Positions 47,094 through 56,089 of a stretch of DNA of 64,000 bases are shown here, one piece after another. A model generated the notes under the pieces. That model was not told where the DNA came from. It worked only from the letters and a program-made list of their open reading frames with translations, and made no database searches. The position numbers were made by a program, and so were the translations under genes. This stretch comes from Salinigranum rubrum. GTDB taxonomy: Archaea > Halobacteriota > Halobacteria > Halobacteriales > Haloferacaceae. The stretch lies in the NCBI RefSeq assembly GCF_002906575.1, contig NZ_CP026309.1:1922001-1986000 (forward strand), in the 5' to 3' direction. How positions within the stretch are numbered: the stretch's first letter is position 1; each line of letters begins with the position of its first letter.

Positions 47094-47261
47094 ATGTGCA
47101 TGTACTGTACGTTCCGCGAGGACGGCTGGACGGCGCTTCTCGACTACGACGACGTCTATCAGGAGGCCATCGCGGCCCAGCGGGCGCGGGAGACGAACTA
47201 CGGCTTCTACGAGGAGTGGGACGACCTCCGCGAGCAGGTCACGCCGGGAACGGGTCGGTGA
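47094..47261 (+). CDS. Small CxxC protein, 55 aa
   Basis: It begins MCMYCTFREDGWTALLDYDD and continues VYQEAIAAQRARETNYGFYE, with a C-terminal EEWDDLREQVTPGTGR. The CMYC pair right after the start could hold zinc or iron with a partner, or be redox active. An acidic helical remainder makes a small soluble protein. Its last 23 bases overlap the 3' end of the CobW gene on the other strand. It is followed by no other gene in its own direction, so an independent function is likely but unknown. Confidence 0.6.
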   Translation: MCMYCTFREDGWTALLDYDDVYQEAIAAQRARETNYGFYEEWDDLREQVTPGTGR

Positions 47262-48378
47262 CGCTGTCGAGCGACTCCGACTCCCCGACGAGACAGGCGT
47301 CGAGTTCCCGTCTGATCTCTGCCTCGTCCATGTCCGTCCCGATGAACACCAGTCGCGTCCGGCGGTCGTCGCGCTCGTCCCACGCGCCGAGCGGACCGGC
47401 CTGTACCGAAGGGCCGGCCTGGCTCAACCCCATCACGGTGTCGGGCCGACCCGCGAGTTTGAAGAATCCCTTCGCCCGTACGACGTCGCCGCGCCACTCG
47501 TCGAGCCACGCGTCGAACCGCTCGGGGTGGAACGGTTCGTCCGTCTCGTAGGTGAACGTCGACACGGCGTGAGAGGCACCGGCGTGATGGTGTTCGGTAT
47601 CTCCGTGGTGGTCTCCTCCTCCTTCGTCTCCGTGTTCGTGACCGTGCCCGCCCTCCCCGGCGAGGTGTCGTTTCCATCCCGCCGCGCGTCGGGCCTCGCT
47701 GAACTCGAATCGGCCGGTGCCGAGGACGGCGTCGGGGGGGATCTCCGAGTACTCCGTTCGGTACAGGACCGCTCGTGGCTGGAGTTCGCGCACCAGCGCC
47801 TCCACCTCGTCGAGCGCGTCGTCCGGGACGGTGTCGCACTTGTTCAGGAGGAGGACGTCACAGAACTCGATCTGGTCGACGAACACCTCCGAGAGCGACC
47901 GTCCCCCGCCCGCGGAGTCCTCCCGGTTCGTCGCGGGGTCGAACTCCTTCCAGAAGCCGTACGCGTCGACGACCGAGACCATCGTGTCGAGGCGGAACCG
48001 TTCGGTCGGGTCGATATCCGACTCCTCCGTCCCCAGCGTGAACGCCTGTGCGATGGGGACGGGTTCGGAGACGCCGGACGCCTCGACCACCAGGTAGTCG
48101 AACGTCCGTTCCTCGGCGAGACGCGACACCTCCGTCAGGAGGTCACCCTGCAGACCACAGCAGATGCACCCGTTCGAGAGGTCGACGACGCCCGTCTCCT
48201 CGTTCTCCTCCTCGATGAGTTCGGCGTCGACGTTCACGTCGCCGACGTCGTTGACGACGACGGCGATAGTCCGGTCGGCGGGGTTCGCGAGCAGTCGGTT
48301 GACGAGCGTCGTCTTCCCCGCGCCGAGCGCACCGCTGAGTACCGTCACGGGGATGCGGTCGTCGGAGCCGTCGGTCAT
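47239..48378 (-). CDS. COG0523 (CobW/Nha3/YjiA) GTPase, metal chaperone
   Basis: 379 aa. The P-loop is VLSGALGAGKTTLVNRLL. The family metal motif GCICC occurs in VDLSNGCICCGLQGDLL, followed by LVVEASGVSEPVPIAQAFTL and the G4 motif LLLNKCDTV. A histidine-rich loop (GGHGHEHGDEGG, HHGDTEHHHAGASH) at about residues 245-272 should bind zinc or another divalent metal. The CobW-C domain follows, with VVRAKGFFKLAGRPDTVMGL. These proteins deliver metal ions, often zinc under limitation or cobalt in cobalamin synthesis, using GTP. The cupin gene 49 bp upstream on the same strand could be a metal-dependent client. Confidence 0.87.
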   Translation of the reverse strand: MTDGSDDRIPVTVLSGALGAGKTTLVNRLLANPADRTIAVVVNDVGDVNVDAELIEEENEETGVVDLSNGCICCGLQGDLLTEVSRLAEERTFDYLVVEASGVSEPVPIAQAFTLGTEESDIDPTERFRLDTMVSVVDAYGFWKEFDPATNREDSAGGGRSLSEVFVDQIEFCDVLLLNKCDTVPDDALDEVEALVRELQPRAVLYRTEYSEIPPDAVLGTGRFEFSEARRAAGWKRHLAGEGGHGHEHGDEGGGDHHGDTEHHHAGASHAVSTFTYETDEPFHPERFDAWLDEWRGDVVRAKGFFKLAGRPDTVMGLSQAGPSVQAGPLGAWDERDDRRTRLVFIGTDMDEAEIRRELDACLVGESESLDSVTDPFPA

Positions 48379-48427
48379 AGGCGTCGTTCGGACCGAGCGG
48401 TAATAATGTCACCGCGGCAGCTAATCG

Positions 48428-48748
48428 TCAGGGCGCGCCGACGACCACGAGCGTGCTCTCTCGCGGTCCGTTCTCGAGTTGTCGGGACGACGCTGGCGCG
48501 ACGCGGACGGCGTCGCCGGGGTCCAGTGGCACCTCGTCGCCGTCGACGTGGAGCGTCGCCTCGCCCGAGACGAGGTAGTACACCTCCTCGTGGTCGCCGT
48601 CGGCGTGGTCGTGTTCCTTTCCGGTCCAGTTCGGTTCACACTCGACGACGGAAAAGCCGAGGTTCTCACAGCCGAGGGCGTCGCGGAGGAAGTACATGCT
48701 GTCCGCGACCGGGTCGACGTCGCGGTGGTTGACCTTCGTGTAGGACAT
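48428..48748 (-). CDS. Cupin-fold protein
   Basis: 106 aa. The two cupin motifs are clear: KEHDHADGDHEEVYYLVSGE (H-x-H and later Glu metal ligands) and VPLDPGDAVRVAPASSRQLE. The second motif lacks the usual metal-binding His (consensus PGDxxxxPxxxxH ends here in RQLEN), so metal binding may rest on fewer ligands. It is a small single-domain cupin of the kind that acts as dioxygenase, isomerase or binding protein; the substrate is unknown. It is upstream of the COG0523 gene on the same strand, and the pair may be co-transcribed. Confidence 0.8.
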   Translation of the reverse strand: MSYTKVNHRDVDPVADSMYFLRDALGCENLGFSVVECEPNWTGKEHDHADGDHEEVYYLVSGEATLHVDGDEVPLDPGDAVRVAPASSRQLENGPRESTLVVVGAP

Positions 48749-48880
48749 GCGCGAGAGAGAAGACGGGCCGCAGGTAAGTATGTGCGGGGCGACCGAGACG
48801 GGAACTTCGAACCGTACCAGACACTCCGCTCCGAGAGGACGTGGGGACACGACTAAACCACCGACTGACATCTACCGGGC

Positions 48881-49555
48881 ATGCGCCGAGGAGAGACCCC
48901 CAATCGGGGGACGTTTCTCGTGGGAGTCGCCGCCGCGACGCTCGTGGGTGTCTCGGTCGCGACCGGTGTGAGCGCCACGGCCGTCGCCGCCCCTCCACTC
49001 GCCGAGACCACCTCGTCGGTCGAAACCGCCGATGCCACGCGACCGACGCCCGCCGACCAGACGAAGGGCGAGACGCCGCCGAACGTCAGTTCGACCCTCC
49101 ATCGACTGGTCGACGCGGACGACCGCGAGGCGTTCGCGTCGGCACACGGCATCGACCTGCGGGACGGGCGGGTCGTCGTCGTCGTCGAACTCCGTGGCCG
49201 CTCGACGCTTCCCGACGGGTACGACGCCACGGTCCAACAGACCGCGACGGTGGGCGGCGAGACGTTCGTCCAGGCGTGGGTCCCCGTCGACCGTGTCGTC
49301 CCGCTCGCCGAAGAGCCAGGAGTGGCGTACGTCAGGCTTCCCGACCGGGCCGACGCGAGCGGGTCGGCGTCGGCCAGCGCTCCCTCGAAGGGTGAGCGGA
49401 CGGCTGCGCCGGACGCTCGGTCGACTGCGCGGGAGACGGACGCGCGAGAGGCAGAGTCCCGACCGACGACGCGGAACACGGACGTCCTCGTCGTCGTCGT
49501 CGCCGTCGTGGTGGCGGTTGTCGCGGTCGGCCTCTACGGGAGGGTGCGTCGATGA
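48881..49555 (+). CDS. Membrane-anchored extracellular protein with subtilisin-propeptide (I9)-like domain
   Basis: 224 aa. A signal sequence (TFLVGVAAATLVGVSVATGV) is followed by a Thr/Ser-rich linker and a small alpha/beta domain at about 85-152. That domain reads GRVVVVVELRGRSTLPDGYD, then VGGETFVQAWVPVDRVVPLA, EEPGVAYVRLPDR. It lines up, without gaps over much of its length, with the propeptide region of the subtilase encoded next (ERVRVVVELDGEHP..., TLVQVRLPTANVTTVEALPW, VQRVRRPAQP). A Ser/Ala/Glu-rich spacer and a C-terminal membrane helix (VLVVVVAVVVAVVAVGLYGR) with VRR end follow. Its stop overlaps the subtilase ATG (ATGA at 49552-49555), so they are translated together. It probably serves as inhibitor, folding aid or anchor for the protease. 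Confidence 0.8.
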   Translation: MRRGETPNRGTFLVGVAAATLVGVSVATGVSATAVAAPPLAETTSSVETADATRPTPADQTKGETPPNVSSTLHRLVDADDREAFASAHGIDLRDGRVVVVVELRGRSTLPDGYDATVQQTATVGGETFVQAWVPVDRVVPLAEEPGVAYVRLPDRADASGSASASAPSKGERTAAPDARSTARETDAREAESRPTTRNTDVLVVVVAVVVAVVAVGLYGRVRR

Positions 49556-52167
49556 CGTCGCACTCGTCCCGGTTCGCCGTTTCGTGTCTGACACTCGTCG
49601 TCGTCTTCGCCGGCGTCATCGCCGCGGCGCCCGGACTCGGGGCGGCAGAGGCGGTTCAGGACGCGAAGACGCCGGTCGGCACGCCCGGTTCTGAAGACGG
49701 ACCGGGCGGGAACGCGACTGTCGCCGAAGCGCCCGGACCGCCCTCGAAGTCGTCACAGTCGCTCCGTGACGAGCGCGTCACGGGGTCGGTCGCGTCCGCG
49801 GGAGCGTCGGCATCCGCACAAGCGTCGGCGCCCGCCGAGGAGCGAGTCCGGGTCGTCGTCGAACTGGACGGGGAGCACCCGACGGCGTACCGCGAACGGC
49901 TCCGCACGCACGGCGCCCGAATCGAGGTGGAACACGACACGCTCGTTCAGGTCAGACTCCCGACGGCGAACGTCACGACGGTCGAGGCGCTCCCGTGGGT
50001 CCAGCGGGTGCGGCGACCCGCCCAGCCGACACCGACCGTCGTCAGCGAGGGCGTCTCCGTCGTCGACGCCGACACGGTTCACGCCGCGGGCGTCTCCGGC
50101 GACGGGGTCCGGGTGGGCGTCGTCGACCTGGGCTTCGACCCGTCGGCCACCGAGATACGCGACAACGTCGTCGCCTCGCGGTCGTTCAGGGCGACCCAGC
50201 CCGGAGCGAACGACCGCTCTCACGGGACGGCCGTGTCCGAACTGGTCGTCGACACCGCACCGAACGCCAGCCTCTACCTCGCGACGGTCGACACCGACGT
50301 GGAGTTCGCCGCCGCCGTGTCGTGGCTCCGTGCGAACGACGTCGACGTCATCACCGCTTCGGTGAACTGGGTGAACCAGCCGTACGACGGGACCGGCTTC
50401 GTCTCGCAGGTCGCCGACGAAGCCGTCGCCGACGGAATCGTCTGGACGAACTCGGCGGGGAACTACGCGCGTCGCCACTGGGAATCCGAGTACAGAAACA
50501 CGGACGGCGACCGATGGATCGAGTTCGCTCCGGGCGACGAGCGGAACTACCTGAACGACGGTCGACCGTTCGACGGGCGCGTCGGCGTGAGCCTCAGCTG
50601 GAACGACTGGCCGCAGTCGGACAACGACTACGACCTGTTCCTCTACCGCGACGTGCCGCCGTACGGTTCCCGCTCACAGGGCGAGGACGTTCTCGTCGCC
50701 CGGTCGACTCGCGCACAGACCGGCTTCCAGCGCCCGACGGAGTTCGTCGGCCCGACGGTCGAACGCGGCGTCTACTACGTGACGGTCGCGAACTACGACG
50801 CCGACGGGAGTCACGTCCTCGAACTGTACACCCGCGACGCGGCCGGGTCGCTCGAACACGAGACGCCCGAGAGCAGTCTGGCCGCGCCCGCAACCGCGCA
50901 CGACGTCGTCGCCGTCGGCGCGTTCGACTGGCTCGGCGGCGGCGTCGAACCGTTCAGTTCCCGGGGGCCGACGAACGACGGTCGGCGAGGGATCGACGTC
51001 GTCGCGCCGGACCGGGTCTCGACGAGTCGGTACTTCTCGTTCGCCGGCACCTCCGCCGCCGCACCCCACGTCGCCGGCGTGAGCGCGCTCGTCCGCGAGC
51101 GGAAACCGGGCGCGTCGCCCCGGGAGGTGGAACGACGGCTCCAGGAGGGAGCCGTCGACGTCGGCCCCGTGGGGCCGGATACGACGAGCGGGTACGGTCG
51201 ACTGAACGCGACCCGGGCGGTGTTCGGCCAGGGTGACCTCGGTGTCATCGGCGTCGGCGAGACGCGGCGGAGCGTCCTCGACCCGCAGGACCCGTTCGCA
51301 CCCGCGTTCCGCGGCACCCACGAACGCGTCGCGCTGTCGGGCGTCGAGGGCGTCCGCGTCGACATCGAGATGCGGTCGACGGAGCGGGGAGGGGACCCGT
51401 ACCTCTTCCTCCTCGCGCCGAACGGGAGCGTCGTCGCACAGGACGACGACGGCGGGGCCGGACTGAACGCGAGCCTCGTCCACACGTTCGCCCACACCGG
51501 CCGGTACACCGTCGTCGCGGCGGGATTCGGGGAACGGGACACGTTCCCGTACGAACTGTCGGTGGTCGAACGACCCGAGCCGACGGCCGTCTCGCTGGAA
51601 CTCTCCGCGGAGACGACGACCGTCGAGACGGGAGAGCCCGTCACGTTCACCGTCGTCCGTGCGGACACCGGTGCGCCGGTGAACGCCACGCTCCTGCGCG
51701 ACGGTGGACAGACCATCGCGGGAACGGACGGCACAGCCGTCGTCCGATTCGACCGACCGGGGACCTACCGGGTGACGGCGACGGCCCCGCCGACGGCGAC
51801 CGAGCGGTTCATCGACAGCGAGGTGACGGTCACCGTCGAGGCCGCGGACCCCGACCCGCCACGGTTCGAGGTCGGCCCGCTGTCGACCCCCGAGACGGTC
51901 CAGCGGGGCGACCACGTCCGGGTGGCGGCGACGGTCACGAACACCGGTGAGCGCGCGGGCACACAGACGGTCTGGGCCGGCGTCGACCAAGACGGTGACG
52001 GGACCCTCGACCCGGTCGTCCACGAGACCGTCGAACTCGATTCCGAGGAAACGTACTCGGTCTCCCGTCCGGTGTTGATTCCGCGGTACCTCTCGCCGGG
52101 GACGTACACGGTCGGCGTGTGGACGGAGAACGAAACGGTGACGACGACGGTGCGAGTGGAAGAATAG
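49552..52167 (+). CDS. Secreted subtilisin-like serine peptidase (S8) with inserted beta-domain
   Basis: 871 aa. A signal peptide (FAVSCLTLVVVFAGVIAAAP) is followed by a Ser/Ala/Gly linker to about residue 95, then an I9-like propeptide domain (about 97-158). The catalytic triad is Asp192 (VVDLGFD), His224 (DRSHGTAVSEL) and Ser501 (FAGTSAAAPHVAGV); the oxyanion Asn304 is in TNSAGNYARR. Between Asn304 and Ser501 a beta-sandwich of the PPC type is inserted (NDWPQSDNDYDLFLYRD... VYYVTVANYDADGSHVLELY). C-terminal regions are a second PPC-like domain (about 570-680), an Ig-like domain (about 685-770) and a CARDB-like domain (775-871). There is no C-terminal anchor. It acts outside the cell, probably on proteins. 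Confidence 0.88.
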   Translation: MTSHSSRFAVSCLTLVVVFAGVIAAAPGLGAAEAVQDAKTPVGTPGSEDGPGGNATVAEAPGPPSKSSQSLRDERVTGSVASAGASASAQASAPAEERVRVVVELDGEHPTAYRERLRTHGARIEVEHDTLVQVRLPTANVTTVEALPWVQRVRRPAQPTPTVVSEGVSVVDADTVHAAGVSGDGVRVGVVDLGFDPSATEIRDNVVASRSFRATQPGANDRSHGTAVSELVVDTAPNASLYLATVDTDVEFAAAVSWLRANDVDVITASVNWVNQPYDGTGFVSQVADEAVADGIVWTNSAGNYARRHWESEYRNTDGDRWIEFAPGDERNYLNDGRPFDGRVGVSLSWNDWPQSDNDYDLFLYRDVPPYGSRSQGEDVLVARSTRAQTGFQRPTEFVGPTVERGVYYVTVANYDADGSHVLELYTRDAAGSLEHETPESSLAAPATAHDVVAVGAFDWLGGGVEPFSSRGPTNDGRRGIDVVAPDRVSTSRYFSFAGTSAAAPHVAGVSALVRERKPGASPREVERRLQEGAVDVGPVGPDTTSGYGRLNATRAVFGQGDLGVIGVGETRRSVLDPQDPFAPAFRGTHERVALSGVEGVRVDIEMRSTERGGDPYLFLLAPNGSVVAQDDDGGAGLNASLVHTFAHTGRYTVVAAGFGERDTFPYELSVVERPEPTAVSLELSAETTTVETGEPVTFTVVRADTGAPVNATLLRDGGQTIAGTDGTAVVRFDRPGTYRVTATAPPTATERFIDSEVTVTVEAADPDPPRFEVGPLSTPETVQRGDHVRVAATVTNTGERAGTQTVWAGVDQDGDGTLDPVVHETVELDSEETYSVSRPVLIPRYLSPGTYTVGVWTENETVTTTVRVEE

Positions 52168-52198
52168 CCGGTGCCGAACGGAGGGTCCGAGCGGCCGG

Positions 52199-53364
52199 TT
52201 AGAACGAGTTCTTGATGCGTTCGAAGAAGCCCTCCTTGACCTCGACTTCGTCGCCGCCGGCCTCGGCGAACTTCTCCAGCGCCCGGCGCTGCTCCTTGTT
52301 GAGGTCGTCGGGCGTGACGACCTGCACTTGGACGTAGAGGTCGCCGTACCGCTGGCGGCCGCGTCGACTCCGCTGGTCGAGTTTGGGCATCCCCTTCCGC
52401 TTCAGGCGGAACGTCTCGCCGCTTTGGGTCCCCTCGGGGACGTCCATCTCGACGCTGCCTTCGAGCGTGGGCACCTCGACGCTCGCTCCGAACACCGCCT
52501 GCGGGAACGAGATGGCGAACTGGTGGTAGAGGTCGTCGCCGTCGCGCTCGAAGTCGGGGTGGTCGCGGATGGCGACGTCGATGAGCAGGTCGCCGTTCGG
52601 CCCGCCGTTCTCCCCGGGCGCGCCCTCGCCGTTCATCCGGAGGGTCTGTCCCTCTCTGATGCCCGCGGGGATGTCGACCGTGAGTTCGGCCTCGCGGCGC
52701 ACCTGCCCGACGCCGCCACACTCCGAGCACTCCTCGGAGTAGAGTTCGCCCTCGCCCCCACAGCGCCGACACGTCTGTGTCTGCTGGACCCTCCCGAAGG
52801 GGGTCTGGCTCACCTGTGTGGTCTGCCCCTGGCCGTTACACTCCGGACAGGTGTTCACGTCGGCGTCGGGGGGTGGCCCGCGCCGTCGCACACGTCACAG
52901 CGTTCGGGCCGGGTGATGGTGAACTGCTTGGAGACGCCCTCGTACGCCTCTTCGAGGTCGAGCGTGATGCTCGTCCGGATGTTCTTCCCCTGGCGGGGGC
53001 CGTTCTGTCGTCCACCGCCACCGCCGCCGAAGAACTGGTTGAAGATGTCCTCGAAGCCACCCATGCCACCGCCGCCGCCCATGCCGCCGAACGGGTCGCC
53101 GCCTCGTCCTCCACCGCCGCCCACGCCGCCTTGCTTCTGGGCCTGCTGGAAGCGCTCGTGGCCGAGTTGGTCGTACATCTGGCGCTTCTCCTCGTCGGTG
53201 AGGACCTCCTTCGCCTTCTGGACCTTCTTGAACTTCTCCTCGGCGTCTGGGTCGTCGCTCACGTCGGGGTGGTACTCCGAGGCCTTCTTCCGGTAGGCTT
53301 TCTTGATCTCGTCGTTCGAGGCGTCGCGCGACACCCCGAGTACGTCGTAGAAGTCCTCGCTCAT
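52199..53364 (-). CDS. dnaJ: Chaperone DnaJ (frameshifted)
   Basis: The repaired product is 388 aa. The J domain has [20 protein letters not shown] with the HPD tripeptide in [21 protein letters not shown]-rich linker follows, and then four CxxCxGxG zinc repeats: [32 protein letters not shown]. The frame breaks at the G run 52868-52873 (plus strand) between the first and second zinc repeats; a seventh base joins GHPP to [10 protein letters not shown]. The C-terminal substrate-binding domain ends [11 protein letters not shown]. DnaJ stimulates DnaK and holds unfolded clients. A TTTTTCAAG box on the minus strand (53394-53402) is 30-38 bp before the ATG. Nothing indicates true gene decay. Confidence 0.94.
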
Positions 53365-53753
53365 CCGTTAGAAGGCCATTCACGACCGAACTACTTGAAA
53401 AACGCGCCTTCGCCGTGAGCAGGCGATTCGACGGATCGAACTTCGGGCATGGTGAGTGGAGTCGATCTACTGGTTGGACACTGTGTTCAGCATCTGTTCG
53501 ACAGCGGAGGGGGAGGCGACGCAGACGACCGCCCGTGCCCCGATGCGGTTCACCTGTTCTCGCCGACGGACTCGACGACGCACCTCCAACACGCTTCGAG
53601 ACGCACACTCGCTGTACGACACGACGTCTTGGCCCCGCACACCACTGTCTCACTCGTGACCGAGACACACGCTTTCTGTCACCACTCGTCTTCGTCTTTA
53701 TCTACGTCTGAAAAATAAAAAATCAGAGATTTCCGATGGGCAGGCGAGAGCGA
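53365..53753. other. Spacer between dnaK and dnaJ
   Basis: These 389 bp contain the dnaK terminator (53711-53722), the dnaJ TATA box (53394-53402) and no credible gene; the 89-codon frame on the plus strand has atypical composition. dnaJ is therefore transcribed from its own promoter rather than reading through from dnaK. Confidence 0.65.
53711..53722 (-). terminator. T-rich terminator of dnaK
   Basis: Read on the minus strand, TTTTTTATTTTT begins about 30 bases after the dnaK stop codon, flanked by CTGA and TCAG that can pair. A T tract of this kind is the standard archaeal intrinsic stop signal and is a rare low-GC patch here. Confidence 0.7.
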
Positions 53754-55685
53754 CTACTCGTCTTCGTCGTCGTCGACGTCCTCGAAGTCGGCGTCGACGT
53801 ACTCGTCGTCGTCGGCGTCGGGGCCGTCGCCGGCACCGCCCATGCCGCCGGGACCGGCGCCGCCCATGCCACCGGGACCGGCGCCGCCCATTCCGGCGCC
53901 GCCCGCGGCCTGCTGCTGGGCCTGCTGTTCGTACATCTGCTTGCCGATCTCTTGGAGCGCCTCGGCGAGGTCTTCCATGGCGTCTTCGATGTCGTCGGTG
54001 GCGGCTTCGAGGTCGTCGGCCTCCTCGTTCTCCGCTAGGACTTCCTCGAGGTTCTCGACCTCCTCCTCGATGTCCTCGCGGAGGTCGTCGGAGACGCTGT
54101 CCTCGTTCTCCTCCAACAACGTCTCGGCGCGCTGGACGGTGCTTTCGGCCTCGTTGCGGGTCTCGACGAACTCGCGGCGGATCTTGTCCTCCTCGGCGTG
54201 TTCTTCGGCCTCGCTCTGCATCTGCTCGATCTGTTCGTCGGAGAGGCCGGCGCCGCCCTCGATGGTGATGTCCTCCTTGTTGCCGGAGCCTTTGTCCTCG
54301 GCGGAGACGTTGACGATACCGTTCTCGTCGATGTTGAACGACACCTCGATCTGCGGCGTCCCCGCGGGTGCGGGCGGGATACCCGTCAACTGGAACTCTC
54401 CCAGGAGTTCGTTCTTCTCGGCGATTTCGCGCTCGCCCTGGAACACGCGGACCTGGACGCGAGTCTGACTATCCGCCGCCGTGGTGAATATCTTCGACTC
54501 CTCGGTGGGGATGGTGGTGTTCTTGTCGATGAGGCGCTCGAACAGCCCACCCTTCACCTCGATACCGAGCGACAGCGGCGTCACGTCGAGGAGGACGATG
54601 TCGTCGACGTCTCCGGACAGAACGCCGCCCTGGATGGCCGCGCCGAGCGCGACGGCCTCGTCGGGGTTGACGCTCTTCTTCGGTTCGACACCGAGTATCT
54701 CTTCGACCTGTTCTCTGACCTGGGGCATCCGGGTCGACCCCCCAACCAAGATGACCTCGTCGATGTCGTCTTTCGAGTAGCCGGCGTCCTCCAGCGCCTG
54801 CTTCGTCGGACCGACCGTGCGCTCGATGAGGTCCGAGGTGAGCGACTCGAACTTCGCCCGCGAGAGCTTCTGTTCGAGGTGGACCGGTCCCGAGTCGGTG
54901 GCCGTGATAAAGGGAAGGTTGATCGTCGTCTCCTTTCGGCTACTCAGCTCGATCTTCGCCTCCTCCGCGGCGTCCTTCAGCCGCTGGAGCGCCTGACGGT
55001 CCTCGCGGAGGTCGATACCGTGGTCGTTCTTGAACTCGGTGGCGAGGTGGTCGATGACCGCCTCGTCCCAGTCGTCTCCTCCAAGAGCGTTGTCGCCGTT
55101 CGTGGCGACGACCTCGTAGACTCCCCCTCCTAAATCGAGGATAGAGACGTCGAACGTGCCGCCGCCGAGGTCGTACACCAACACGGTCTGGTCGGAGTCG
55201 TCGTCGAGGCCGTACGCCATCGACGCCGCGGTTGGCTCGTTGATGATACGCTCGACCTCGAATCCGGCAATCTCGCCGGCGTCCTTCGTCGCCTGGCGCT
55301 GGCGGTCGTTGAAGTACGCGGGAACCGTGATGACGGCCTTCTCGACGTCGTCGCCGAGATACTCCTCGGCGTCGCGCTTGATCTTCTGGAGGATCATCGC
55401 CGAGATCTGCTCGGGCGTGTACTCGTCGTCTCCGATCTCGACGGTGTAGTCCGTCTCCCCCATGTGCCGCTTGATCGAGCGGATCGTGCGGTCGGGGTTC
55501 TGGATGGCCTGGTTCTTGGCGGGTTTGCCGATGAGTCGTTCGCCGTCTTCGGAAAAGGCGACGACGGAGGGTGTCGTGCGGTCTCCTTCGGCGTTCACGA
55601 TGATCTCGGGGTCGCCACCTTCCATCACCGCGAAGGCGCTGTTGGTGGTACCGAGGTCGATACCGAGAATCTTGTTGCTCGCCAT
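53754..55685 (-). CDS. dnaK: Chaperone DnaK (Hsp70)
   Basis: 643 aa. ATPase signatures: [40 protein letters not shown] and [20 protein letters not shown]. The substrate-binding domain has [20 protein letters not shown] and [21 protein letters not shown] helical lid follows, and the last 50 residues are a Gly/Met/Ala repeat ([12 protein letters not shown]) and an acidic end. Hsp70 is thought to have reached haloarchaea from bacteria by transfer. Start ATG 55683-55685 is supported by CTTTAAC on the minus strand (55713-55719), 28-34 bp upstream. The gene order grpE, dnaK, dnaJ is kept, but long spacers and separate promoters split the three. Confidence 0.97.
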   Translation of the reverse strand: MASNKILGIDLGTTNSAFAVMEGGDPEIIVNAEGDRTTPSVVAFSEDGERLIGKPAKNQAIQNPDRTIRSIKRHMGETDYTVEIGDDEYTPEQISAMILQKIKRDAEEYLGDDVEKAVITVPAYFNDRQRQATKDAGEIAGFEVERIINEPTAASMAYGLDDDSDQTVLVYDLGGGTFDVSILDLGGGVYEVVATNGDNALGGDDWDEAVIDHLATEFKNDHGIDLREDRQALQRLKDAAEEAKIELSSRKETTINLPFITATDSGPVHLEQKLSRAKFESLTSDLIERTVGPTKQALEDAGYSKDDIDEVILVGGSTRMPQVREQVEEILGVEPKKSVNPDEAVALGAAIQGGVLSGDVDDIVLLDVTPLSLGIEVKGGLFERLIDKNTTIPTEESKIFTTAADSQTRVQVRVFQGEREIAEKNELLGEFQLTGIPPAPAGTPQIEVSFNIDENGIVNVSAEDKGSGNKEDITIEGGAGLSDEQIEQMQSEAEEHAEEDKIRREFVETRNEAESTVQRAETLLEENEDSVSDDLREDIEEEVENLEEVLAENEEADDLEAATDDIEDAMEDLAEALQEIGKQMYEQQAQQQAAGGAGMGGAGPGGMGGAGPGGMGGAGDGPDADDDEYVDADFEDVDDDEDE

Positions 55686-56089
55686 CTTGGGTTCAACTAT
55701 CGGCTTGCGTCGGTTAAAGGTTACTAGATTCGACTCCCTCTCGGAACAGATGAGGGCTCCGCTGTCATGCGATTTACTCGCGTGCCGACGGTCGAGAGCC
55801 GCGGGACTTATCACGAACCGCACGCCCAACGATGGGCGAGTCGACGACGGCCCTGCGAGCCCTCGCACGAACCCCTCTCGGCCGCGGCGTTCGTCGTCGG
55901 ACGCACCGCGAGGGCGAACGGCGACTGAGGCATCCGGGGAGGGCCGATCAGGACGTGGAAAGATCGGTTGAGAGGTCGATCAGGGCCTGGGAAGGTTGGT
56001 AGGAGGACTGGCTGGGACCCGGGGAGGCGTGGTTGGCGGGGGCTGACCGGGACTCGGGGAAGGGTAGTCAGGGAGGGCTGGTCGGTGAC
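55686..56089. other. Spacer between grpE and dnaK with degenerate repeats
   Basis: The 404 bp hold the dnaK promoter and, toward grpE, a purine-rich degenerate tandem repeat (55945-56077). No gene fits in either strand. The half nearest dnaK (55740-55900) is ordinary sequence with no visible structure. Confidence 0.55.
55945..56077. repeat. Degenerate 32-35-bp tandem repeat, four units
   Basis: Units start at about 55945, 55977, 56009 and 56044. The first two share cgatcagg...gtggaa/gtggaag-like cores (cgatcaggacgtggaaag and cgatcagggcctgggaag); the later two are looser (ggctgggacccggggagg and tgaccgggactcggggaa). The array ends 13 bp before the grpE stop codon on the opposite reading side. 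Confidence 0.6.

Noticed and set aside
53449-53718. 89-codon frame between dnaJ and dnaK
   Set aside because: Its product is rich in His, Ser, Thr and Cys, unlike haloarchaeal proteins, and it runs into the dnaK terminator.
31622-55774. Shared 16-mer ccgctgtcatgcgatt at 31622-31637 and 55759-55774
   Set aside because: A single 16-base match is close to chance expectation in 64 kb of biased sequence, and the flanks do not match.
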